Notes: a model not told the origin generated them from the letters alone. Shown: positions 16,414-24,987, counted from the stretch's first letter. The stretch: DNA of 64,000 nucleotides from Selenomonas sputigena ATCC 35185 (GCF_000208405.1 NC_015437.1:434001-498000), one strand, 5' to 3'. A program made the numbers and translations.

Positions 16414-18378
16414 TTGCGGCTCGAACAGTTTTTTGCGAATCTGCAGAAGGATTTGAAGGTTTTTCTTTTCCTTCTCTTCGTTATATGTCTCTATCGTGCA
16501 TATTTCATGGCATATATGTCGGAAGCGATAGCGCCGAACACTTCAATGGGGGAAGTGTTTCTTGCGCTTTGGCTGGGCTTTCGTATCAGCTTGAAATCAG
16601 CAGGGGCGATCGCGCTTCTTGTTTTTGCATTCTGCTCTTTGCCGGAACTTGTTTTGCCGAGGCTGCGGCTTGATCGTTTGCGGCTTTGGATCGGAACGGC
16701 AGGGAGCGCGCTTCTTGCCATATTCTTTCAGGCGCGGTTTCCGTATTATGAGGTGTTTCATGCGACGTTCGGCAGGGAGGTCGTGCAGGGGATGCATGAA
16801 GACACGCAGACGATTTTCTCGATGTTAGTTGAATCGTATGCGCTGCCGACACGCCTTTTGGCGGCCGTTGTTTTGACTGCAATTTCCTATTTTCTGCTGC
16901 GTCGCCTGCTGCGTACGGAAACGATGCCTTTGCCAAATTGCTTGAATCGATGGGCGTTAGGTGTGGGGCTTTTTCTATTCATTCCGATATTTTTTATCTT
17001 TATTCGCTTCGGAGGAAGTTTTAATTACGAGCATTCAATCAACTGGGAGAATGCTTCGGTCACGAAAGATCCTTTCCTTAATGAGTGCATTTTGGACGAT
17101 ATTCAGGCGATGTATCGTGTGCGGGATTTTTACCTTAATATGCAAAAGGATGGCGGCGTCAGTTTCATTGATGTATCGCGTGCTGAGGAATACATGGGTT
17201 TCCTAGGGGGGGACATGAATAGGAGAGAGGGGCTTGAGGCGAGCCTCACGCGCACGGCGAGGGGGGCGCGACTACCGAAGCCGAAGCATATCTTCATCAT
17301 CCTTGGCGAAACGTATGCGCAATGGCCGATGCTCCCCGAGTATGCCGATCTTCATGGCGCCGATGGCATCAAGAGTTTGATTGCTGAGGATCGAGCCTTT
17401 TATACGCAGTCTTTTATGCCGAACGGTACATTTACACTCGTGGCGATTACGGGGCTTGTGACGGGCCTCAGCGATGTAGGCATGGATTTGAATTATCAGC
17501 CGAAGAGTTTTCGGGAGGTGTATCTCACTTCGATGGCACCGCAGTTTCAGCGCTTGGGCTATCGTGTGGAGTTTTGGTATGGGGGATATCCGGAATGGGA
17601 TTCCATCAAGAAACTGTCGCTCGCCCAAGGGTTTGATGCATTTTACGGTGCGCCGGATTATAATGCGCCGCAGCAAAATGTTTGGGGAACGACAGACGGT
17701 CATCTCTTCGAGGCACTTTACGATCATTTGGCAGAGGAAGAACCGACGGTTCATCTCATCATGACGATTTCCAATCATCCGCCTTACGATATTGATCTTG
17801 CTGCAGAGGGCATTGATACGGCAGAATTGGAAAGTGCGCTGCAGGGACGCACGGAGCAGCCGAAGCAGCTGGCATTGGAAGTGGGACACTACCGCTATAT
17901 GGACAAGGTGGTGACGGATTTTGTGCGCAGGACGATGGCAGCTTATCCGGACAGCATTTTCGTGATCACGGGCGATCATTCGATTCGCATGGATCCGACG
18001 GCGCAGCCGACGCTTTTTGAGCACGAAAGCGTGCCGTTCGTCTTGTATGGCAATGGAGTGACGAAGGATATCCTGCCCAAGGATGCTGTGGGCGGGCATA
18101 CGGCGATTGTTCCGACGCTGATCGAGCTGATTGCACCTGAGGGATTTTCGTACGCGTCGATTGCACGAAGCATGACGGAAGGAACGAAGTATGCGTTCAA
18201 CTCAGATTGTTGGATCAGTCGCGAAGCTATGGGCAATGTCGACGACGACCGCATGGAGCTTTTACCGGGAATCGCATCGCCGCAGGACGATCTTGCGACG
18301 GAGCGTGAGGCAGCGCTCTATGAAGTCGCCGCGATGAGGACGCTTTCGCGAATTTTAATCGGGGATATGGAACAGTGA
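16414..18378 (+). CDS. Sulfatase-fold membrane transferase (LTA synthase/phosphoglycerol transferase family)
   Basis: 654 residues. About five transmembrane segments fill the first 200 residues. A periplasmic alkaline-phosphatase/sulfatase domain follows, with the metal-binding Glu in ILGETYAQWP (about 301), the nucleophile Thr in MPNGTFTLVAITG (about 340) and GDHSIR near 520. In Gram-positives such enzymes polymerise lipoteichoic acid. In an LPS-bearing Firmicute the likelier job is adding phosphoglycerol or phosphoethanolamine to a surface glycan or lipid, an inference. Start TTG is supported by GAGGAGG 7 nt upstream. It precedes a GT17 gene by 12 bp, probably one transcript. Confidence 0.8.
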   Translation: MRLEQFFANLQKDLKVFLFLLFVICLYRAYFMAYMSEAIAPNTSMGEVFLALWLGFRISLKSAGAIALLVFAFCSLPELVLPRLRLDRLRLWIGTAGSALLAIFFQARFPYYEVFHATFGREVVQGMHEDTQTIFSMLVESYALPTRLLAAVVLTAISYFLLRRLLRTETMPLPNCLNRWALGVGLFLFIPIFFIFIRFGGSFNYEHSINWENASVTKDPFLNECILDDIQAMYRVRDFYLNMQKDGGVSFIDVSRAEEYMGFLGGDMNRREGLEASLTRTARGARLPKPKHIFIILGETYAQWPMLPEYADLHGADGIKSLIAEDRAFYTQSFMPNGTFTLVAITGLVTGLSDVGMDLNYQPKSFREVYLTSMAPQFQRLGYRVEFWYGGYPEWDSIKKLSLAQGFDAFYGAPDYNAPQQNVWGTTDGHLFEALYDHLAEEEPTVHLIMTISNHPPYDIDLAAEGIDTAELESALQGRTEQPKQLALEVGHYRYMDKVVTDFVRRTMAAYPDSIFVITGDHSIRMDPTAQPTLFEHESVPFVLYGNGVTKDILPKDAVGGHTAIVPTLIELIAPEGFSYASIARSMTEGTKYAFNSDCWISREAMGNVDDDRMELLPGIASPQDDLATEREAALYEVAAMRTLSRILIGDMEQ

Positions 18379-18390
18379 GGATGCAGAACA

Positions 18391-19296
18391 TTGGCGATTT
18401 ACGATTGTTTTACGTTTTATAACGAATATGAACTTCTTGAATGGCGTTTGAAGATGCTTTACGATGTTGTCGATTTGTTTGTCATTGTCGAGGGAAATCG
18501 TACGTTTCAAAATAAGCCCAAGGAGTTCAATTTTCCTAAATATGAAAAGCTCTTTGCACCTTACGAGAAAAAAATTCGCTATGTGGCAATTGAGGAAGAA
18601 ATGCCATATGACAGCGACTGGTCAATTGAGATTTTTCAGCGAAATTATATCAAGAATGCTCTTGTTGACTGCAAGGACGATGATATTATCCTTTTGTCTG
18701 ATGTCGATGAATTTGCTGCACCGGAGCTTTTGCAACAAGTGGAAGATGGCTTGGGTGAAGTTCATATTTTTTCTACGTTCGAGCGTGTGGCAGAGCGTGA
18801 AGGCCTGCGCGGTTTGTCGCGCAATACGCGTTGTTTTTTGCGGTCAGTGCCTTATATGGGCAAGCGATCGTCCATACGGGAGTTCTTGCGGTATAGCCCT
18901 GTGGTATGTGAGCAGGCGATGTATAATTTTTTCATCAATTATCGAAGAGATTCGAACTGGTGCGGTTTGATTCTTGCGGAATATGGGCAGATCGTGGATA
19001 TGCAAAAACTGCGTTCACGGCGCAATCAATTTCCGCTGGTATACGGCGGCTGGCACTTTTCATCTTTGGGTGGTTTGAAGATGATTCGCAATAAGATTAA
19101 CTCGACATCCGACGGAATGTGCAATCCCATTTATGGTTTGCCAGAAGAAGAGCAGAATCAAGTGATCGAAGACGCACTGGAGAAGGGCTATATTTGGTGG
19201 CGAGATGAGTATTTGAAAAAATGTACCTTGGAGGATATGGATATTCCGTGGATTGAATGGTTTGCGAAGAAGTATCCGTATATGTATCATGGCTGA
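18391..19296 (+). CDS. GT17-family glycosyltransferase
   Basis: 301 residues starting at TTG 18391. It matches the GT17 (N-acetylglucosaminyltransferase-like) family: AIYDCFTFYNEYELLEWRL, VIVEGNRTFQNKPK, the acidic LLSDVDEFAAPEL near 103, and GGWHFSSLGG. Bacterial members sit in polysaccharide loci and have little-studied acceptors. It is only 12 bp after the sulfatase-fold gene, so they may modify the same glycan. Confidence 0.85.
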   Translation: MAIYDCFTFYNEYELLEWRLKMLYDVVDLFVIVEGNRTFQNKPKEFNFPKYEKLFAPYEKKIRYVAIEEEMPYDSDWSIEIFQRNYIKNALVDCKDDDIILLSDVDEFAAPELLQQVEDGLGEVHIFSTFERVAEREGLRGLSRNTRCFLRSVPYMGKRSSIREFLRYSPVVCEQAMYNFFINYRRDSNWCGLILAEYGQIVDMQKLRSRRNQFPLVYGGWHFSSLGGLKMIRNKINSTSDGMCNPIYGLPEEEQNQVIEDALEKGYIWWRDEYLKKCTLEDMDIPWIEWFAKKYPYMYHG

Positions 19297-19301
19297 GAAC
19301 T

Positions 19302-19385
19302 ATGAGCGAATTTGATTTAAAAAAAGCAATGATAAATGTGGCATTGCCCCTTGGTGTGGCTTTTGGCTTATCGGTGATTTTTTGA
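19302..19385 (+). CDS. 27-codon ORF coupled to the VirK-like gene
   Basis: Starts ATG 19302 and reads MSEFDLKKAMINVALPLG then VAFGLSVIF before TGA. The stop overlaps the ATG of the next gene (TGATG). The product would be a short charged-then-hydrophobic peptide. The downstream gene has no clear ribosome binding site, so this ORF may provide translational coupling, or it may be the remnant of a longer membrane gene. No expression evidence. Confidence 0.35.
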   Translation: MSEFDLKKAMINVALPLGVAFGLSVIF

Positions 19386-20320
19386 TGAAATGGGTTTGGA
19401 GGCTAAGGAGAACAGCTGTGCAAAGTTTTTGGAGCTTAGGGAAGAAAATATACAATATGTCAAATCCGCGCGAAGCGCGTCGCTGTGTGGTGTTTTGTGC
19501 TCGTGCGATGGCGAATCGCTCGCGGATGCGGCAGATTGATGATTTTTTTCATCAGGATGCAGTCTTGCAGCAGGTGGCGGATGTGTGTCCTTTCGTTTAT
19601 GAGCAGCCGACGCGGGCGTTTTTTTATAACAAGTCCACATTTGAGGAACGCGCCGCGCTTGTTGAGGCGCATATAGGATTTTTATGCGATGTGTTGGACG
19701 AGCATGTTTTGCTTGCCTTGTATCGGCATGAGCAGATGCTTCTTTGGCGTGGCGAGTCGTGTATGGAAAAAGAGCTTGCAGCGTTTCTTCTTTTCGAGCC
19801 GGGACAGCGTAAGGAGGGGCTTCTTTCCGTTATGCTGCGGCTTGGTGAGAGTGCGCTCTATCAGATCATCTTCTGGCTGAACAAAGCGCCGGATGGCGAG
19901 ATGGCGATGTGGATCGGTGCGATGCAGGGGCCGAATATGGAAAATGCCAAGGATGTCGTCAAACAGGTGACGAAGGCGTGTCATGCCTACCGCACGAAGA
20001 ATCTCATTCTCTATATGGCGCAGGCCGTCGCAAGATCTTTGGGGCTTAAGCACATCTATGCCGTGTCGAATGAGGGCTATTACGCGAACAATCATATCCG
20101 CCGCGACCGCAAGCTCAAGACGGATTTCGGCACTTTCTGGGAAGAAGCGGGCGGTCAGGTGCTGGCGGATGCACGCTTCTATGAACTGCCGCTCGTCGAG
20201 ACGCGAAAGACGATGGAGGAAGTGCCGACGAGGAAGCGTGCAGTCTACCGCAGGCGTTTTGCCTTCTTGGATGATGTGGACGCGCAGATTGCGGAGAATA
20301 TGGGGAAGATATTGCGCTAG
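19385..20320 (+). CDS. VirK/YbjX (DUF535) family protein
   Basis: 311 residues matching the VirK/YbjX family. In enteric bacteria members of this family are linked to outer-membrane remodelling, peptide resistance and export of virulence proteins; the biochemical role is unknown. Typical segments are VCPFVYEQPTRAFFYNKSTF, LYQIIFWL, IGAMQGPNMENAKDVVKQVT and HIYAVSNEGYYANNHIRRD. The start is taken at ATG 19385 (TGATG overlap with the short ORF); a TTG one codon earlier is also possible. It follows the surface-glycan genes and precedes the toxin/defence-like cluster. Confidence 0.82.
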   Translation: MKWVWRLRRTAVQSFWSLGKKIYNMSNPREARRCVVFCARAMANRSRMRQIDDFFHQDAVLQQVADVCPFVYEQPTRAFFYNKSTFEERAALVEAHIGFLCDVLDEHVLLALYRHEQMLLWRGESCMEKELAAFLLFEPGQRKEGLLSVMLRLGESALYQIIFWLNKAPDGEMAMWIGAMQGPNMENAKDVVKQVTKACHAYRTKNLILYMAQAVARSLGLKHIYAVSNEGYYANNHIRRDRKLKTDFGTFWEEAGGQVLADARFYELPLVETRKTMEEVPTRKRAVYRRRFAFLDDVDAQIAENMGKILR

Positions 20321-20342
20321 AGAAATGCGGGAGGGGGATTGT

Positions 20343-21428
20343 ATGAATCAATTCCAGCTGACGAGGCTTAAGGTGTTGGGATTCAAGTCCATTCAAGAGA
20401 CGGAAATAGAGTTTGGTATGTTGAATGTTTTGATTGGCAGCAATGGTTCGGGTAAGACGAATTTAATTTCCTTGTTTTCGCTTCTACAGGCAATGATTGA
20501 GGGGCGACTGCAATCGTATGTCGCTAAAAAAGGCGGTCCGGATACGTTCTTGCATTGGGGGCGTAAAAGAACCGAAGCATTAAGCGCTGCTTTTTACTTC
20601 GGCAACAATGGCTATGGCTTTTCTCTTGAGGCTACGGCGGATAATCGTTTGATGATTGGCGATGAGGTTTTTTACTGGACGAAAAGTGATGAGCGTTCCA
20701 TTGGCTGTGGCAATATGGAATCTGTTTGGCGCGAAGGTACACACACGGGAATCGATCGATATGTAAAGCCGATTTTAGAGAAACAGAAATGGCGAGTGTA
20801 TCATTTTCACGATACGAGCGATACGGCATTGGTGAAGCAGATTCATGGTATTAATGACAACATTGAACTGGCGACGGACGCAAGGAATCTAGCGGCATTT
20901 CTTTATCGCCTGCAAAAAACAGAAGAAAAATCTTATTATCGTATTGTCAGTGTCGTGCAGATGGCAGCGCCGTATTTTGATGATTTTATCTTGCGCGAGA
21001 ATCCGTTGAATCCGAAAAGCATTGACTTGGAGTGGAGGGCGAAAGGCAGCGATCTGCCGTTTATGGCTTCCCAATTATCGGATGGAACGCTGCGGTTTAT
21101 TTGTTTGGCAGTATTGCTTTTACAGCCAACGTACCTTCAGCCGGAAACTATTTTGATTGATGAGCCTGAATTGGGATTGCATCCTTACGCGATTCAGCTT
21201 TTAGCCTCGTTGATAAAGAAGGCCTCTCGGAAAAAACAGATCATTGTCTCGACACAGTCCGTAGAATTGCTGAATGAATTTCAAGCGAATGACATCATCG
21301 TCGTCGAGCATAAGGACGCCACATCCACTTTTCGTCGCTTGAACAGCGAGGCATTGTCTTTCTGGATTGCAGAAGATTATACTTTGGGAGATTTGTGGAA
21401 ACGAAATATTTTTGGGGGGCGTCCTTGA
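20343..21428 (+). CDS. AAA family ATPase (RecF/OLD-like, AAA_21)
   Basis: 361-residue ATPase of the SMC/RecF/OLD-like class. Walker A GSNGSGKT is at 32-39. An ABC-like signature region (ASQLSDGTLRFICLAVLLL) is near 240 and Walker B ETILIDEPELGLHP near 270, followed by a switch region IIVSTQSVELLNEF. GGGAGGGGG precedes ATG 20343. It is followed one base later by a DUF4276 gene, a pairing widespread in bacterial genomes. By analogy with other ATPase/TOPRIM-like pairs (OLD, AbiL type) a phage-defence role is possible but not shown. Confidence 0.87.
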   Translation: MNQFQLTRLKVLGFKSIQETEIEFGMLNVLIGSNGSGKTNLISLFSLLQAMIEGRLQSYVAKKGGPDTFLHWGRKRTEALSAAFYFGNNGYGFSLEATADNRLMIGDEVFYWTKSDERSIGCGNMESVWREGTHTGIDRYVKPILEKQKWRVYHFHDTSDTALVKQIHGINDNIELATDARNLAAFLYRLQKTEEKSYYRIVSVVQMAAPYFDDFILRENPLNPKSIDLEWRAKGSDLPFMASQLSDGTLRFICLAVLLLQPTYLQPETILIDEPELGLHPYAIQLLASLIKKASRKKQIIVSTQSVELLNEFQANDIIVVEHKDATSTFRRLNSEALSFWIAEDYTLGDLWKRNIFGGRP

Positions 21429-21429
21429 T

Positions 21430-22059
21430 ATGGTGCGCATCAAGATTTATTGTGAGGGATTATCGGAGGAAACGTTTATCAAGAATATCTTGGTTCCTTC
21501 TTTTGTTGAAAAGCAAATCTATCTTACGGCAATTCCTTGCGATGGTGTTTCCAAGTATAGTCGCATACGAAAAGATATTCGCGATCTTTGCAGGGAAGAC
21601 ACTAGAGCGATTGTCACAACAATGCTGGATTATTATGGACTTCCTGCAGAAACTCCAGGATATAGAGAAGCGCCGAAAGATGATGTATATCGGATGGTGG
21701 AATTTGTAGAACGGAAAATCGCGGAAGATATTAGCGAAGAAAACTTTTATCCGAACCTATTGCTGCATGAATATGAGACGCTTTTGTTTTCAAATGTAGA
21801 TGCGTTTTCATTTTGTGATTTGAACCATCAGCAGATGGAGTCCTTGCGTGAAATCAGCAGGTGTTTTCCTACGCCAGAACATATCAATAATAGTCCGAAT
21901 ACTGCACCATCGAAACGTATCTTAAAAATATGTGAGGATTATGATAAAGTTCCTGATGGTTATAAGATTGCGGAAAATATTGGTTTGCATGTTATGCGTG
22001 AAAAATGCTGCCATTTCGATGCGTGGCTTTGTTATCTGGAAAATCTTCAGAATTGCTAA
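21430..22059 (+). CDS. DUF4276 family protein, partner of the AAA ATPase
   Basis: 209 residues: N-terminal IKIYCEGLSEETFIKNIL with the conserved CEG..E of DUF4276, TTMLDYYGLP, and LLLHEYETLLFSNVDAF. The family is thought to have a TOPRIM-like fold with acidic metal-binding residues (EGxxE and DxxG-like), which would suit a nuclease or regulator. ATG 21430 is one base after the ATPase stop, so translation is almost surely coupled. Lower G+C than the housekeeping blocks. Confidence 0.8.
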   Translation: MVRIKIYCEGLSEETFIKNILVPSFVEKQIYLTAIPCDGVSKYSRIRKDIRDLCREDTRAIVTTMLDYYGLPAETPGYREAPKDDVYRMVEFVERKIAEDISEENFYPNLLLHEYETLLFSNVDAFSFCDLNHQQMESLREISRCFPTPEHINNSPNTAPSKRILKICEDYDKVPDGYKIAENIGLHVMREKCCHFDAWLCYLENLQNC

Positions 22060-22090
22060 CAGATACCTGACGGTAGTCGAGGTGAGAGGC

Positions 22091-22234
22091 GTGTACGGTC
22101 TGCCGTCGGAACATTGGAAAGCGATTTATCGCATCTTCTACGCGCAAAAGACGGGGTTTCATTGGGTGAAGCTTTTCGGTTCGCGAGCGCGGGGGGAGGC
22201 ACGGGCGACTTCTGACGTTGAATTTGTACCTTGA
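22091..22234 (+). pseudogene. Truncated MNT-type nucleotidyltransferase (antitoxin) fragment
   Basis: A 47-codon remnant starting near GTG 22091 that keeps the nucleotidyltransferase signature FGSRARGEARATS. The GS-x10-DxD motif here ends DVE, then a stop after three codons. Intact proteins of this type have about 100 residues, as in the copy at 24327. The frame ends where the downstream HEPN-type fragment begins, as if a deletion removed the 3' part of this gene and the 5' part of its partner. Confidence 0.7.
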
Positions 22235-22538
22235 CGCGACGATTCAGCTCTTCGAGTTTTGCTTTGAGCTGGCATGGAAGCTGATGAAAACGGTGCTTTC
22301 CTACGAGGGAATCGAGGTCAGCAGTCCGCGGGCCAGCATACGCGAGGGGTGGAAGCAGGGGCTGGTGCAAGAGGCGGAAGCGTGGCTTGATATGCTCGAA
22401 AAGCGGAAGTTGTCTGCGCATACATACAACGAGCAAACGGCGCAGGTGATTTATGTGGCTGTAAAGGGCAAGTACTTTGCGATGCTGGCGGCGCTGGAGG
22501 GGGAAGTGGCAGCACGATGGGAAGAGGACGAAAGATGA
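22218..22538 (+). pseudogene. HEPN/HI0074-type partner, N-terminally truncated
   Basis: 106 codons readable from a TTG; the sequence aligns from its first residues with the middle of the intact HEPN protein at 24598 (FEFCFELAWKLMK against FEICFEQAWKAMK). About 35 N-terminal residues are missing. It retains the RNase-type RX4HXY motif (RKLSAHTY). It overlaps the broken nucleotidyltransferase fragment by 17 bases. It may be expressed from the TTG, but I think it is decayed. Confidence 0.6.
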
Positions 22539-22539
22539 G

Positions 22540-22714
22540 AATACGATGATATAAAACGGAAATGGAATTTTTGGCGTATGATGGATGGAATATAACAAAG
22601 ATATAAATCTTGTTATATTATTGTGTTGTTATTATATATTTTAGATAACAAACTATAAATTGTTATAAAAACATGTAAAATCATTGAATAGAATTGATGT
22701 TTCTGTTATCATTT
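22540..22714 (+). promoter_or_regulatory. A+T-rich intergenic stretch with inverted repeat
   Basis: About 175 very A+T-rich bases before a dispersed repeat. ATAACAA (22645-22651) and TTGTTAT (22660-22666) form an inverted repeat with an 8-nt spacer, and related TTGTTAT words occur around it. This is a candidate operator/promoter region for the AlbA_2 regulator downstream. No gene seen. Confidence 0.35.
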
Positions 22715-22821
22715 TACCATGAAGCCACAAGAGGTCAAGCCGAAGGCGCAGACCGATTGGCTAGGCTTTTGTAAGGGCGGCGCACAATGTCCACGAAGTG
22801 GACGTTTGTGCGTGTAGCTTA
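22715..22821 (+). repeat. Dispersed repeat, copy A (full length)
   Basis: About 107 bp beginning TACCATGAAGCC and ending TTTGTGCGTGTAGCTTA. It includes the inverted pair around CACAATGTCCAC and GTGGACGTTTGTG. It aligns along its length with the reverse complement of 59120-59229 at roughly 88% by eye, and in part with 45367-45439 and 24273-24315. No ORF inside, so a MITE- or REP-like element. Confidence 0.8.
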
Positions 22822-22842
22822 CTGATATGGAGGAAAAGTAAA

Positions 22843-24330
22843 ATGATTATAGAAGATCTCGTTGGATTGACGCGTTGGGTTTTGCAGAAAAAAACGGAAA
22901 CGCAGATGTTGGAGGTCAAAGCTGCGCATGAAGGATGCCCGCGTCATCTTTATGATACGTTATCGAGCTTTTCCAATCAGGATGGTGGCGGGACGTTGCT
23001 ATTTGGCATTGATGAAGAACAAGATTTCGCTCTTGTGGGTGTATATGATCTGCATGATTTGCAAAAGAAGGTTGGAGAGCAATGCCTGCAGATGGAGCCT
23101 CCTGTGCGAGCGGTCTTTACCGTGGCGGAAGTGGATGGCCTCGATGTTTGCTCTGCGGAAATTCCTGGTTTGGACTTATCGGAGAGACCTTGCTATTATA
23201 AGGGCAAGGGGCGAGTGAAGGGTTCCTATGTGCGTGTCGGGGATGCCGATTACTGCATGTCGGAGTATGAGCTTTACAGCTTTGAAGCGTTTCGCAAGCA
23301 TCTGCATGATGATGAACGGTCAGTAGCTCGGGCAAGGAGCGAAGATCTGCGGTTGGAAGCGACCGAGGCCTATTGGCAGGAGAAATGCAGAGAGCGTCCA
23401 GGGTTTGCACAGATTCCGCGTGAACGTGCCTATGAGCTGCTGAATGTGCTGCGCGACGGCAAGCCTACGTTGGCGGCTCTGCTGAATTTTGGTATATATC
23501 CGCAGGGGTTTCTCACGCAGTTTTGCATTACGGCAGTTGTCGTTCCAGGCAAGGAAGTTGGTGCGACGGATGAGAATGATGCACGTTTCTTGGATAATAA
23601 GCGCATAGAAGGAACTCTGGCCGAGATGCTTGCTGAGGCGCTTGTTTTCTGTCGGCGCAATATGAAGACACAGGTGAGTATTGATAAGGGGACCGGCAGA
23701 CGGTGCGATCGGACGGAGTATCCTGTTGCGGCTATTCGTGAGGCTGTGCTCAATGCACTCATTCATCGAGATTACAGCATTTATACGGAAGGGGCGCCGA
23801 TTCAGATCTACATGTTTACAGATCGATTGGAGATTCATAGTCCAGGCAGTTTGTACGGACGCATGACGGTTGAGCAGTTGGGAAAGGCGAAATTGGATCT
23901 GCGCAATCCGGCGCTCGCAGTTATGGCGGAAATGATCATCGAGGCAGAAAATCGTTATTCGGGGATTCCGACGATGTATCGGGAAATGCACGCCTTTGGT
24001 CTGCCTGAGCCGCAATTTGAGAATAGGCGCGATGAGTTTGTCGTTACGTTTTTCAATCAGCGGGAATCAGAATCTGTGAGAGAGAGCTTTTCGCTTGGCG
24101 AGCAGGATTTGTTGGCTTTTTGCAAGGTTCCGCGCACAAGAGCAGAGATCGCGGCATTCTTGGGAATCGCTACCGTGGGATATGTGCAGCGGCGATATAT
24201 ACGTCCGTTGCTGGCTTCCGGCGCACTTCGCATGACTTTGCCGGAAACGCCGCGAAGCAGCAAGCAGAAATATTACCATGAAGCCCCAAGAGGTCAAGCC
24301 GAAGGATCAGACTGGGAGGTTTTTCGATGA
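22843..24330 (+). CDS. AlbA_2 (Schlafen-like) and HATPase_c_4 domain regulator/RecG-like protein
   Basis: 495 residues from ATG 22843 (GGAGG upstream). The N-terminal AlbA_2 domain runs from LEVKAAHEG to about 130 (NQDGGGTLLFGI). The C-terminal HATPase_c_4 domain (about 290-410) contains AIREAVLNALIHRDYS and FTDRLEIHSPGSL. A winged-helix-like end precedes the stop. Annotated relatives are called transcriptional regulators or RecG-like helicases, though no helicase motifs are visible. The last 18 or so codons come from a partial copy of the dispersed repeat. It overlaps the next gene by 4 bp (ATGA) and lies among toxin-antitoxin genes. Confidence 0.85.
   Translation: MIIEDLVGLTRWVLQKKTETQMLEVKAAHEGCPRHLYDTLSSFSNQDGGGTLLFGIDEEQDFALVGVYDLHDLQKKVGEQCLQMEPPVRAVFTVAEVDGLDVCSAEIPGLDLSERPCYYKGKGRVKGSYVRVGDADYCMSEYELYSFEAFRKHLHDDERSVARARSEDLRLEATEAYWQEKCRERPGFAQIPRERAYELLNVLRDGKPTLAALLNFGIYPQGFLTQFCITAVVVPGKEVGATDENDARFLDNKRIEGTLAEMLAEALVFCRRNMKTQVSIDKGTGRRCDRTEYPVAAIREAVLNALIHRDYSIYTEGAPIQIYMFTDRLEIHSPGSLYGRMTVEQLGKAKLDLRNPALAVMAEMIIEAENRYSGIPTMYREMHAFGLPEPQFENRRDEFVVTFFNQRESESVRESFSLGEQDLLAFCKVPRTRAEIAAFLGIATVGYVQRRYIRPLLASGALRMTLPETPRSSKQKYYHEAPRGQAEGSDWEVFR
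24273..24315 (+). repeat. Dispersed repeat, copy B (first ~40 bp only)
   Basis: Matches the beginning of copy A (TACCATGAAGCCCCAAGAGG, then TCAAGCCGAAGGATCAGACTGG). It is in the same orientation as copy A, and the two flank the AlbA_2 gene directly. It is translated as the C-terminus of that gene. Confidence 0.75.
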
Positions 24331-24671
24331 ATCTGCCGAATCCTATCCGTGAGGGGATCGTGCGGCTCGCACGCAAGTACGGCTTGTCGCGTGTCGTGCT
24401 CTTCGGCTCGCGGGCGCGCGGCGACAACTGGGAGCGCAGCGATGTCGATCTCGCGGTTGCAGGCGGCGACGTTGTGCGGTTTTCGCTCGATGTAGACGAA
24501 GAGCTGCCGACGCTCCTGATGTTCGATGTTGTCAACTTGGATGGTCCTGTGCAGCCGGAGCTTTTGGAAGAGATTCAAAGGGATGGTGTTTTGCTTTATG
24601 AAAAAGGCAGAGAATTTCCTCAAAGCGCTACAGAATCTCAAGGAGATCGAGGGGAAGAAGCCTCCCTATGA
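24327..24671 (+). CDS. MNT-type minimal nucleotidyltransferase (MntA-like antitoxin)
   Basis: 114 residues with the full GS-x10-DxD motif (FGSRARGDNWERSDVDLAV). This is the minimal nucleotidyltransferase fold; in MntA-HepT systems it adds AMP to the HEPN toxin. GGGAGG lies upstream of ATG 24327. It overlaps the partner by 74 bp, a long overlap that could mean its true end is earlier, as the last 25 residues (after GVLLYEKG) do not look like the family. Confidence 0.82.
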   Translation: MNLPNPIREGIVRLARKYGLSRVVLFGSRARGDNWERSDVDLAVAGGDVVRFSLDVDEELPTLLMFDVVNLDGPVQPELLEEIQRDGVLLYEKGREFPQSATESQGDRGEEASL

Positions 24672-24987
24672 TACGATTGCGACGGCGGGCATGGTGTCGC
24701 TTTTCGAGATATGCTTCGAGCAGGCATGGAAGGCGATGAAGGAGCAGTTGGAGGCGAGCGGCTATGGCGAGCATAAGAGCGGCTCGCCGAAGAGCGTCAT
24801 CAAGCTGGCGTATCAGGCGCGGATGGTCAAGGATGAAGAACTTTGGCTTGCGGCCTTGCAGGCGCGTAACAATGTGGCGCATTCTTACAGTGAACCGATC
24901 GCGCTTTCCATCATTCGTGACAGTCAGGAGAAGTTCATCGCGATGTTCGAGCAGCTGGCGGAGGATCTGCGGGAGAGATGGCTTTGA
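24598..24987 (+). CDS. HEPN-domain protein, HI0074/HepT-like (toxin or substrate-binding partner)
   Basis: 129 residues, all-helical HEPN type (nucleotidyltransferase substrate-binding family, like HI0074). It has the RX4HXY motif RNNVAHSY near residue 89, the RNase and AMPylation site in HepT toxins. It starts within the nucleotidyltransferase gene, so the pair is co-translated. Function as a toxin is inferred from the motif and the pairing; HI0074-type members have not all been shown to be toxic. Confidence 0.8.
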   Translation: MKKAENFLKALQNLKEIEGKKPPYDTIATAGMVSLFEICFEQAWKAMKEQLEASGYGEHKSGSPKSVIKLAYQARMVKDEELWLAALQARNNVAHSYSEPIALSIIRDSQEKFIAMFEQLAEDLRERWL

